From Macrophomina tecta (Eukaryota; Ascomycota; Dothideomycetes; Botryosphaeriales; Botryosphaeriaceae): a stretch of DNA of 64,000 nucleotides. The stretch is taken from NCBI GenBank assembly GCA_024180945.1, contig JAKSGN010000043.1, positions 868,001 through 932,000 of the forward strand, read 5' to 3'. This document shows, piece after piece, positions 10,201 to 20,416 of the stretch. Within the stretch, counting starts at the first letter, position 1; each line of letters starts with the position of its first letter. A program made the translations under genes and the position numbers. The notes under the pieces were generated by a model. The model had not been told where the DNA came from and made no database searches. It saw only the letters and a list, made by a program, of their open reading frames with translations.

Positions 10201-13200
10201 CTACCGCATTAGCAGCTCCATTTCCTGCGCCGCTCCACCGCCGCTCCACTCCTCCACCCGCCCTTTGTCGCAAGTCTCCCACAGCCTCCCCGCCAGCTTC
10301 TTCAGCAACGTCTCCTCCTGAATCCCGTTTACGCCACTCCTCTCGCGCTTCACCCTCTTGTTCCCCGTTGCATTCGCCAGCTGCATCTTGATCCAGCTCA
10401 GCACGCCTGCTCTGGTGATCAGTGTCGTGCTGCCGCCTTCCACTGCCGCCGTTCGGAACAAGAACCGCAGCACCAATTGCTTTGTCCGTTTTGAGCTCGC
10501 CGGATTGTTGTAAAGCGCCAAAACTCGTTCGAAGATACCCCGTGCTCGGAATATTCCCAGGTCCTTCTCCGTTCGCAGGCCTTCAAGGTACCATTCCAGC
10601 AGCCATTCAACCTCTTGCCAATATGCCGCGTCGTCACCCACCGGCGGGTTGAGAATGATCTTCTCAGCCCAGTATGAAGGCAGCCTGCTGACTGTCCATG
10701 ATGGCCCACGTGTGAGGAAAGACCCCATCTTGGGGTAGAGGAAGCTCGCAGGATCGGCCAGGATCGGAACCGCACGAGCGGCGAGCGTGCCTGCAACCCA
10801 CGGAAGAGACTCGTCAGCTGCAATAAGAGGGCGGGCTGTTTCGTAAATTTCGCCCATGAGAAGGTAGATTAGCTCGCGTTCCTCGTGGGACGATTCCTGT
10901 GCGCCGTGTGGTTAGCAACCGGCACCGTCAAGCACACTAATGTCAAACAAACCTGCACTTTTGCCATCAGCTTCTGCACGTTGGGTAGAGCCTGCCGGCG
11001 AATTGATAGGTGTTCCGAGCACAGGCACAGGAGCAGAGCCCCTAAGTGCCCTTCGTCTATTACGTCGTCCACGTCCTTGTGCATCCATCGAGTAAGCTCA
11101 GGGTGATTGCCGTCTTCCTTCGGCGGTAGTTCCAGTGAGATGTCAAGACCACCTTCTGAATCCGCTTGGCCTTCAACACCGCTCTTATCAGTGGCATCTA
11201 CACCAAATTCACCGGTCAAAGGTTTGATCTCGAGCGTCTGCGTACTCTTCAGCCCCTTTGCGAGAGGCTTTCGGCAATTTGCACCATCAGAGCCATCTAG
11301 CATAGTGTTCAGCATCAATTGGAGCACTGACTCATTTTCACCAATTTGTCGTAAGGAGGAAATGAATTTCGCAATCCATTGCGCAACGTCATGTGCGGCA
11401 TTGTTTTCCAGCTTGAGCACGAAAGGCCATTGCTCAACCAGCGTTGCCAGTAAGAGGCTCACAGGGGATTTTGCAATGTCCTCTACCTGGGCTGCAGCCA
11501 CGAAAGCATCCACGTCATCCTGGTACTTGATTGGCTTCCTTACGAAGCGTCCAAAGCATTCGTCGAGGAAAGCGAATACCGCATCCGGCACGAGTTCATC
11601 GGACGATTGTAGACTGGCAACAAGCGCGTCCAATGCCGATGGCTGTGAATCTGTTTGCAGGAATCCGTGTTCTCGGATGACTGACAGAAGCAGTTGCGCA
11701 ATCGAGTGGGAGGATGCGCCATCCGGCGAGGCAGCCAACACTTTCAGGATTGACGTGAATGGAGAAAATTGCAGTGATTCGGGCTTCTGCCACCATCGCA
11801 TGTCAGGAGCATTTCTAGCAATCTGCAGTAAATGGCCGAGTTCGAGCAATTTGATCTCGTGCTCCTCTCCCGACTCTTCTTGCTTCATCAGCTCCTTAAG
11901 TGCAGTCGTCAATGCCATTGCGACGTCAAACTTCTCGTCCAGGGCGACATGAGGCGTGACGCGGTAATACAGAGATAGCAGCCTTGTAACGGCCTCTCTT
12001 TGCATCATGTTTGTCTCAGGTATTCTCCGGAATGTGGAGATCACGTCCTTCATTTTCGGGCAACGCTCACAAAACTCAGAGGTGAGTCGTTCAGCTGCTT
12101 GATCCCACAGCTGATGCGGATGATTTGATGAAGCTGTTTTGAAGCTTTGCAAGACTTGTTCGAGCTTCTGAAAGGCGATTGTAAGGAGGCGAACAGCGAA
12201 GAAGGTGATGAGGTCAGAGCTCTGATTCAAACATCTGGTCAAAACCTTCTGCGTGAGCGGTTGAGGAAGCAGGCTCTCAATAGCCACGGATACAGGTGGT
12301 GGTGCGTATGCGTATCCTTCTCTGTGGCCAAAGCTCTGAGGCACGGGGAGCTGGATAGCGGAAAACAAGAATGATGCATAACCGATCCAGGTAGAAGTGA
12401 GTTTGGGATCGAAGGCGAAGTTGGTTTTCTTGAAGAAGTAGTCGGCGACGAGTTCTGGGCAAGCTTCGAAAATTGCCAGCACCAGTTCTTGTTCCAATTT
12501 GTTTGCGTACGGTCTCAGGCCCTGGATGAAGGTAGCTAGAGTGGAATTGCGAATGGTTACGCGGCCGCGATACCGGTCGTACCACTCTAGCGAGTCCAAT
12601 CCGAGGTCTATACTTGCTTCGCCAGTGTCGGCATCTTCACGTTCAGGCTCTTTATCTGTTCCGGGAGGGTACCAACCAGAAGAGGGTATCAAAACACCAG
12701 CTTCCGGAGATCGGCACACATGTAACAAGAAACGATGTGCCACCACATCAATGGCCTTCTCGTCTGATTCCTCGTCCAGTGGTTGCTCTACTCTGTACAA
12801 GCTCGCAATGTTGTACAGGGTACGGTCCGTAAATACATGGCTCTTGCTTGCTCTGGGTATTTCCTTGTCGGCGATGATGTGGGATCTCACCACGTCAAGA
12901 ATCTCGGTAGCAATATCGGGCGGATCGTCCCGTATATGGTCAAACAAGGCCCTCATGACATTGCCATGTTTCAGGATGTCAATCTTGGCTCCCTCTTCCT
13001 GGTTGCGGAAATGCGCCAAGACGTACTTGACGGCATTTGTGCGGACGGCTGGTTTCCGTTTTTCCTTGGTGGTCTCTTCATCGTTCCGTCGTATTCCCAG
13101 ATTCCGAGAAAGTATCTTCCCCTCGAAAGTAAAGTCGCGCTTCGAGTATACCTGCTTTGCGACAGCACCTCCATCGAAAGACACCAATTCAGTTAGCAGC

Positions 13201-13804
13201 CGCAAGCATGGAGAGATGACAAACTCCTTATGCTTGGGTGCTGACAATCCCCGGGCCAACAGCTTAAGGTGTGGTATTTGGAGCACCGTGCGACAAAGCT
13301 GGAGCCCATGCTCCCGCATCTCAAGGTTGTGGGATATCGTCTTCAGCAGGAGGGCAAGAACAGCGACAGCGGCGGAGGAGAGGTGGTCATTGTTGGATTG
13401 AGAGGCGAAGCTCCAGGTCTGCATGATGTTCGACAAAAAGGCGCCATCTTGGTCCCCATTGCGCGGCTTTTGCGTATCTAGGAAGTCTCGTAGAATGCCC
13501 TTCTGGCGGGGAACGGTGTACTCGTCGCTGGGGTAGAGGATGGATTCAAGGAACACTTTGAGGCTGTGGATACCTGGGGGCTTATGTTAGCCCGGTAGCC
13601 ACTTAGCGAGTGAAATAACGTACCGTTCCTCAAGGACTGAGTGTTATCCTGCTGAAAGACAAGCAACTGCTGGAGTTGGCGTGCGGAGTGGATCTCTTCG
13701 GCTTTGGGCGGAGGGCCGCGAGGAGCGTCCAGCTTCTGGCGTTTCGGAAGGCGTTTCTCGGGTGGCGCTTCACCATCGACGGCAGGGGCGGTGCGTTTAC
13801 TCAT
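10201..13804 (-). CDS. URB1: Ribosome biogenesis factor URB1/Npa1
   Basis: Predicted 1165 residues in three exons: 13804-13624, 13573-10953 and 10896-10201. Both introns are GT-AG and all phases agree. The N-terminus is basic (EKRLPKRQKLD), suiting a nucleolar protein. The body is an alpha-helical repeat protein with the URB1 N-terminal block (residues about 60-450: VFLESILYPSDEYTVPRQKG, then the ERGL-like GRVTIRNSTLATFIQGLRP stretch) and the C-terminal NopRA1-type block in the last exon (PSWTVSRLPSYWAEKIIL). URB1 is known to act in early 60S pre-ribosome assembly in the nucleolus. Length is shorter than budding-yeast Urb1 but normal for a compact filamentous-fungal copy. No damage is seen. 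Confidence 0.88.
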
Positions 13805-14286
13805 ATCTCGGGCAGACTCTGGGCGGGAGAAAGGAAGATTGGTGCGCAGAGAGCTGGAGCTTCGACGCCGTGATGATCGTCCGGACTTTTTGCGCCAAGA
13901 CGCGAGTCAAGCAGGGCCCATATTTTAAGAGTCTTAGTCATGCGCGAGTGGGGCAACGCGCTACGACATTGTGACACGACCGCGCCATTGGTCCAGCTTT
14001 GTCCCATTCTACTTCGAGACACTGTATCACATGCGAGTACTGTCGTCGCGCTCTGATGCGAAGACATCGTCAAGCGAAATGCGAAGTCCTAGCCTTATTC
14101 ACACTCATCCACCTTTTCCTCTTCGCTTCTCTCCAACCCCTCTTTCAACCCGTCATCAACCCGCCTTCACCTCCTCCCCATCACTCTTCCCCACCCTCAC
14201 CCCGCGCCACTCACCCACTCACTTCGAAAACCTCCCCCTTCAAAACGCGCTCATGAAGTCCCCCACAAACAAAACACAGCACAACC
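13805..14286. other. Intergenic, URB1 promoter side
   Basis: About 480 bp upstream of URB1. Contains C/T-rich stretches on the plus strand (about 14100-14240). Possibly a shared promoter with the uncertain plus-strand gene that follows. No site is identified. Confidence 0.35.
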
Positions 14287-14922
14287 ATGCCACCGAACCT
14301 CGTCACACGCGTCCAAACCATCCGATCCGTGATTCTGGCCCACTCTCTCGCGCGCGCGAGCGGTATGCCGCTGCACGCGCGCCTGCCGAGCGAGGAAGAA
14401 AGGCCGAAAGTGGTGCAGTAGGACAGGGTGGCGGCGCCGCAACAGCATCGTCGCCCCCCACGGGTCGCAAAAAGACGACGAGACACGAGAGGCGGATATG
14501 GAGTCTGTAGAAGAACGAGGGCAGAGCCGCAGCGAGGGAGGGAGCAGACGCGTTGGCAGCGCGAGTGCCACATACGATGAGGATTGCGGAAGAGGTGCGC
14601 GGGGCGGCGGGCGCGGTGAGGAGGGCAGTGTTTGGGGCTTGTTGGGGAGGGCGGGGAAGATGCTGGGGGATGTAAGTGTGGTGGCGCGTTTGTCAGGGTA
14701 GGCGCAGTGCTGGGGTGCGGCGCAGGCGAATCTGGTGTTCGCAGATGCGCTGGTAGGGTTGTGGAGGATGGTGGAGGCGTGGGGAGGGGTCCTGGGAGAG
14801 GAGGTCTGGTGCTGATTGGAGATGCGAGGGTCAAGGCGGAGTGGGCGGTGGATGCGCTGGTGTCGAGGCTGGACGGGCTGAGAGATGAAACGGAGATGCA
14901 GCGGAACGGCTCGGGTGTCTAA
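14287..14922 (+). other. Possible small or degenerate gene, structure unresolved
   Basis: An ATG at 14287 opens MPPNLVTRVQTIRSVILAHS and runs 44 codons to a TAG; this piece looks protein-like. Further on, two more protein-like pieces appear in different frames. One around 14630-14800 (LLGRAGKMLGD, then after a possible GTAAGT...GCGCAG intron ANLVFADALVGLWRMVEAW) and one ending at 14922 (VLIGDARVKAEWAVDALV...). I could not link them with canonical introns in one frame. It may be a multi-exon gene I have misread or a decaying one. No family recognised. Confidence 0.3.
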
Positions 14923-15321
14923 TAATATTTCTGGAAAAATTGCACCGGGAGAGGGTTTGGAAGAGGAGTGCCGAATGCAGACTATCGCTTCGTTCATAGA
15001 GTTATGGTATCTGGAAGTAGGAAAAGTGAAGATGGGACAAATAGAAATTAAAATACAACAGTGTACAGTCAGAAATCTCATCCAGATCTCTGATGAAGGA
15101 GGAATACAATTGGTATAAGACAAAAGTAAAGAAAGAGACTGAGAAATATCAAGGAAGTAGGACTGCCGCCGGTGCCCATTCTGTTTTCTTTGGGTGAACA
15201 TCAACCAAGCCACGTAGCTCGGCGGTTGACAGCATAGGTATTTAAACGTCAATGAGCTCCTCAACCAATCATTTGGAAGGCGGCGAGAATCAGATACTTC
15301 GTATCTTCCTCTGCGTCATGT
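14923..15321. other. Intergenic, no gene seen
   Basis: Convergent region between the uncertain plus-strand gene and the 3' end of the PMP3-like gene. A/T-richer than its flanks and presumably 3' UTR and terminators of both. Confidence 0.4.
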
Positions 15322-15878
15322 CTAATAGTACCGGCGCCTAGGAGCCGGACGAGAGACATAGGACTTGCGGTGGTAATGAGCCGGAGGAGGCACGTAAGCC
15401 GTGCGTCTATAAACGACTCGTCGACGAGGGGAGGCAGCAACGACGAGCCACGCATCTGAAGAAGCAGTCAGCAACGGACCAAAAATAAGAGAAACCCGGG
15501 ACTTAGGAGTTCGGTAAAGGATAAGTGGGACTTTTTAGGAATACGCACGGATTACACCGGGAATCCAGCCCAGTATCGTCAAGATAACATTGAGACAGAA
15601 GCTTCCACCACAACCACGCTTGGCTAAAACAACTAGCGGCGGGAGGAAGATGGCGACAATGTAGAGGATGAGGTCTTCCTACGCACATGGGAATATTAGT
15701 ACTGGGAGAATATGCTAGGAAAGCGCAATGGCCAAAAGGGCCCCGAGATATTATTTTCGAGCAAAGATCAAAGACAAGAGGGATAGTTAAGGACGAGGGT
15801 ATCAGCGCGCGGGGACGCTTGGCGATTGCGGCAGCGCGGTGAGCGAACTGAAGGTGGAAGACGTACACCAGCGGCCAT
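15322..15878 (-). CDS. PMP3: PMP3/UPF0057 membrane proteolipid with C-terminal tail
   Basis: A short gene of 91 residues in three exons: 15878-15867 (only 12 bp, MAAG), 15678-15549 and 15455-15322. Donors are GTACGT and GTGCGT, acceptors TAG and CAG, and phases agree. The core EDLILYIVAIFLPPLVVLAK, RGCGGSFCLNVILTIL and GWIPGVIHAW gives the two transmembrane helices and the conserved RGCG and GWIPGxIHA motifs of the PMP3/stress-responsive proteolipid family. These act at the plasma membrane in membrane potential and salt tolerance. After residue 50 there is an extra 40-residue Arg/Tyr/Pro-rich tail (ASPRRRVVYRRTAYVPPP...RRRYY) that the 55-residue yeast Pmp3 lacks; longer-tailed versions exist in filamentous fungi. 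The start rests on the tiny first exon, which gives good splice signals and a family-like N-terminus. Confidence 0.85.
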
Positions 15879-17404
15879 TGCGACTGCGATCGCGGAGTTT
15901 TTGAGTTGGAGTTTCAGATGGTTACTTCGGTGGAGTGCGAGAGCAGCAAGATAGATGCGTGAGAGTGAGAGTGACGGAGAGCAAAGAAGCTCTCAGGTTA
16001 GATGGTTACGCGACCGGTGTGTAATCTCGGTGCTGACGTTGGCCGATCGGCTGAAGATCAGCTCGAACTGAAATAGTGAGGAGTGAAACCAATGATATGC
16101 GCCTATGGTAGGAGCTGCAGAATTCTGACGTGCGGCGGGAGGGAAGAGAGTACCGGAGGTGAAACAGGCACTCGGGCGTTCCAATGGCGGGTTTTTGAGA
16201 AGAAACAGGTGGGGAGATGGAGGATGTGGAAGTCGCGGAAGTCCAAAAAGCAGTTCACTAAGCCACTTGGAAAAGGCATGCATCTCATCGCGGGGGCAAG
16301 GCAAACATTGCATCCCAGTTTCTTCAGCGAGACGGAGGGCCAGCCGTTGAAGGATGACGTCAGACGCTTCAGTACTAACCACGCGCCTGCAGGGGTGGCT
16401 CTGCTAGGCATTGCGCAACAGCCTTGTCAGTAGCCCAATTGCACAGACGGCAACGCGTGGCCAAAGACTGCGCTTTGGCTTGTCTTGCGGCTTGAAGAAA
16501 TTGTTGGGGCGTTTAGACGATGGGTATCCTATGCGCGTCGGGTATTGCACTGGCGCTGTGTGCCTGTCGCTGGATCACGAGGACCTGCCAAGCCAACTCT
16601 CTGGCATGGATGCGATGTCTCAATCAGACCCATCGTCCGGGCTGGACAACAGCCAAGAGCGTTCCGTTGCTAGGCCCTCGATCGCGTCTCCGATCGCGCT
16701 CCGGATGTCGCCGGATCGCAACAGCGACCATGTCAGTAGTCTCCAAGTCAGCGACGAATGCAGTTGACCGAGCGAACACACTCGTGAACGCCGCAAATCA
16801 ATAGACACCTGTGGTTCACCAGTTAAGCAGGCGCAGATCAGAGGTGCAAAGGGACGAACTGGGAAAAAGCGGTTCCACCAGCTGAAAGCTACTTTGATCC
16901 TCGATCCAATCGGCGCGAGGTGCGCTGTGCCGGAAATCCTGAAGCTGCATGTGGGAACACCAGTGTTCACTTACCAATCGCACCATCGATGCAGCGCAGA
17001 CAGCAAGCAAAAACCAAATCGCCAAACGGCAATACTGGCCGCCACAGCGATTACACCGCCGAGTAAGGATGCATGTCTTCGAAGAACCCAACATCGAACA
17101 CTTGCACGTCCTGTGCATCCAGCGCCACGTGAGCTTGGGACTGATTCGGTGTATGTAGGAATATATGCCGTGTAGAGTATTGCGCATCGGTGATTCGCTG
17201 CACGAATAGGCGGCCTGTCGGACTGGGTTCGATCGAAGAACCTATCAGCCTATGTGGAGAAGAAAAAGAGAAGCGGCAATTCCTGAGAGGGCACAAAACT
17301 TGCTATTGCATCTGCGCCTCCTCTTTCACTGATACACGATTATCGTGTATTCGGTGGGATGGAAGCAGATGCGAGCACTGTTAGATATTATATATTAGTA
17401 GTAT
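15879..17404. other. Intergenic, about 1.5 kb, no supported gene
   Basis: Upstream of PMP3 and downstream of the EF-hand gene. A minus-strand open stretch around 16430-16230 (ASDVILQRLALRLAEETG...) has some protein character, but I could not find an exon chain or family for it. Near 17332-17350 there is a perfect 9-bp inverted repeat. Confidence 0.35.
17332..17350. repeat. 19-bp near-perfect palindrome
   Basis: ATACACGAT and ATCGTGTAT flank a single T: two perfect 9-bp arms. It lies about 55 bp past the stop codon of the EF-hand gene (minus strand), so it could form a 3' UTR hairpin or be a protein-binding site. Confidence 0.6.
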
Positions 17405-18431
17405 TTAGCTGCTCCGTCGAAACTTGGCTGGAATGTTTGCTTCGACAATGCTGAGTTTCTCCTGCGCCTCCAGCCTCTCATGTTCCTCGTCTAGTCGGTC
17501 GTGCTTTGCGAAATGTGCAATCTGGGGCACTGTCAGTTATCAGGGCTGGCGACTCGGCACACGGCATCGCTTACATCTTCCGGATGAATCAAGTCCTCCT
17601 CTTTAACGTCATCTCCACCATGGTATTTTTCAAAATGATGGATCCTGCAGTGCAAGTTAGCGACAACTCACGGTGCGGACGAATCTGAGGTGGCTGAGTG
17701 TGCGGCTGAGCCACAACCCAATGCAGCTTCTCGGCCAAGCCCAGCCAAGGCCTTCCGGCGCACCCAGTCAGGACCTCTCTCGCGGTAGGGGAGATACGTA
17801 CTCGTATTCATATTCGTCGTCGCCATGGTGGCCTGGGCCGGTGCCAAAATCGGGCAGTTTAAGACCACCGTTGTAACCATCGAGAAACTCCTCCTTGCTA
17901 ATATCCCCACTACCATCCTTGTCATACATCTGGAACACAATCCTGACCACATCGTCCTTCTTCGATTGAGGAATAGCGGCGGCGCTCTCGTCGAGCAGGC
18001 CATACGTCTTGCGCACGTCTTCGGCGGACCATTTACCAGTGCTGTCATAGTCATGAAGTGTGAAGAAGGTGCTGGCATCGAATGAGCTTATATGGTGCTC
18101 CTCTGCGTGAAAGCGGTCAGCTGGGTCGTTCCCGTACCAAACTGGGGTAGTTGAGCGCAGGGAAAAGGAGGCGAAGAAAGGAAAGTAGAGTCTGCGAAGC
18201 AATTGAGGAGCGCAGAGAGCATTGGCAGTCGCCTCCAGCACTCAGCAGTGCTTCACTTCAGGACTCTGCAAGGAAAAGCTTGCGGACTGTGAACGATGGA
18301 TCGCTGAGCTTACCTGCCATGTGGCGGGTCGCCCAGTCGGCGTCGGCGGGCACCTCAGGAGCGCCATGCTCGCCGTGAGCTGCGACAGCAGCGGTGAGGA
18401 GAGCGATGCTGGCCGTGACTGAAATCCTCAT
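17405..18431 (-). CDS. SSP120/nucleobindin-like secretory EF-hand protein
   Basis: Predicted 201 residues in four exons: 18431-18314, 18102-17802, 17644-17575 and 17521-17405. Introns are GT-AG with phases 1, 2 and 0, all in agreement. Residues 1-19 (MRISVTASIALLTAAVAAH) are a signal peptide. DADWATRHMAEEHHISSFDA precedes the first EF-hand-like region HDYDSTGKWSAEDV (about residues 57-70). A second, more canonical loop DKDGSGDISKEE lies near residues 102-113. The C-terminal part is acidic/His-rich then coiled-coil-like (HDRLDEEHERLEAQEKLSIVEA). This is the layout of yeast Ssp120 and nucleobindin/calumenin relatives, calcium-binding proteins of the secretory pathway, acting in ER-Golgi cargo handling. 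No KDEL-type retention signal is present; it ends RRSS. Confidence 0.85.
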
Positions 18432-18762
18432 CTTGACGTTGCGGCGGCGAGCACAGGACGGGTCGGAGAAGCGAGGTGTCGACGCGGAGGTGCACGGTGA
18501 GGGAGTCGGCGCCGCACAACAACCGCGGAGCTCTCCTGAGAGATTGTAGGACCCCTGTCCGCCGATCACCCGCGCGCTTGCTCGATACGTCATAACGGCC
18601 TGTCCAAGCACATGCGCCTTCCGTCACGCGAAACTCTTCTCGCCTGAGACCATCTTCGCAGCGCAACCACATCAATTGTTTTCGCAGTATCTAGAGCCCC
18701 CAGAGTACTAGCCTCTGCTTCTATCGCCATCATGCACCACCCTTGGCTAGCGGACCATGGTC
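18432..18762. other. Intergenic between MFS and EF-hand genes
   Basis: About 330 bp. Both flanking genes are on the minus strand, so it contains the MFS 3' end and the promoter/5' UTR of the EF-hand gene. No specific site recognised. Confidence 0.45.
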
Positions 18763-20416
18763 TCAAATCCCAGTCATGGCAATTCTCTGGCCGCCTCGGA
18801 AGGCAAAGATTACCACGAGAAACACCAGAGTCGCCAACCCTACGTTAAAGTACTGCGCAGCACGCAAGCCACCTAAGAATCCCTCGCCTAGAACCCCGCC
18901 GCGCTCTTGCCCGCTTTGCTGTTTCTCAACTGCCGTCTGAATCGCCGTCGCCACAGCCAGCGCGAAAACACGCCCAATTTGGACTACGGAGTTACACACT
19001 CCTCCCCCAAGGGCCTGGTCTTCCGCCGAGAGGGAGAGAGATGTGAACAGTGTCAGCGCCGGCGCCAGCAGGTCTGCCCCTAATGCGCCAAGGCACATGG
19101 AAATAAAACCGGTGGCCCAGTATGACGTGCTTGGCGGTATAGGAAGGGCGAATATCAGACATGCTACTGCCAGGCATGAGGTGCTAAAGCACACCAGAAC
19201 ATCGCCACGGACGCGCGACATGATGGCCGCCGCGATGAAACTCGCAACCAGTCCGACAACGCCGGTTGGCAGAAAGTAAAGCGTGGTGTTGATGATGCTT
19301 TTGCCGAGGAAACCCTGGTAACTGTGCAGAAGAGGCCCAGGTGTCAGCCAAGCTAGACATGAAATGCGGGTGTATAAACTTACTAGTAAGTCGCGAAAAG
19401 CAAGAAGTTGTTAAAACCTCCATGAAACAGGCCGAGGATGACCTGCGCGGCAGTGAACCGGGAATTCTTCCAGATCGACATTTTAAGCAGTGGAGCTCGG
19501 TCTGTCCTTTGCTCCAGGTATATTTGCCACAGGACGAACGCGACTCCCAGCAGCAATGACACCACCAATAAGGTCGGAATCCAGGGTCGGTGCCATCCTT
19601 CAATCTCGCCCTCAGTCATTGCGAAGATGAACAGCATCAGACTTAATGTAATCAGAGCTCCTCCAAGCACGTCAACACCTTTCTTTTGCCTTGCTGTCCG
19701 CACGTCGGGCCGGATCACGAACACGCCTGCTACTGTGACCAAAGTCGCCACCACTGCAAAGATCCAAAATACCCATTTCCAGCTCAGAAATTGGGCAATG
19801 ACACCTCCGAATATTATACCCATAATCGTCCCAAGCGAATGAGCAGCACCATATATGCTGAATGCGTAGTTCTTGGCTTTTCCATGGTCAAAGGCGTTAC
19901 CCAGGATTCCGATGCCTGACGAGACGTTTGCCGCTCCTCCAAGTCCTTGCAGACCGCGTAGGACATCGAAGAGGATTTCATCCTGAGCGAATGGAACAGC
20001 AATTGCACATGCTGTAACCCAGGCCGACCCTGCGATGAAGACGTTCCGGCGCCCGTATAGGTCTGCAATCCGCCCGAAGAGTAGCAAGAAGCAGCCATAT
20101 GTCATATAATATGCCGAAATTATCCACTGTTGACTTGGGCCAGGTATTCCGATTTCCCGTCCGATGGTGGGGAGGACGATGACGGAAGATTGCGCGGTGA
20201 GTGTCTGTATTCCAAGTATCAGCCCTGTAAAGTCCATGCGAGAAAACGACATACATTGAGGAAGTTTGCAGCAGATAGCGTCAGCACCAACGGGATTTGG
20301 AAGCTCTCACGCTTCGCTGTCTCACTACTGGTCTCAGAACCACTCCCTACCTCCTCATCACGCACTCTTGGCAGAAGCTCGATGGAGCTTTTCCCACTTC
20401 GGCTTCCGTCTGCCAT
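18763..20416 (-). CDS. MFS multidrug-type transporter (DHA2-like)
   Basis: Predicted 513 residues in three exons: 20416-20255, 20204-19384 and 19321-18763. The GT-AG introns are 50 and 62 bp and phases agree. An N-terminal hydrophilic leader of about 38 residues precedes the first helix (IPLVLTLSAANFLN). The loop after TM2 carries motif A as GRIADLYGRR. Counting hydrophobic stretches gives about 14 transmembrane segments, with the usual long TM13-14 gap (AVEKQQSGQERGGVLGEG), as in DHA2-type proton-driven drug or metabolite exporters. Substrate cannot be told from sequence. It is next to no biosynthetic gene, so it need not belong to a cluster. The first-intron acceptor was chosen at 20205 because the nearer AG gives the wrong phase. 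Confidence 0.85.

Noticed and set aside
14251..15264. 337-codon minus-strand frame
   Set aside because: Runs through intergenic and opposite-strand sequence, with composition unlike a folded protein and no family.
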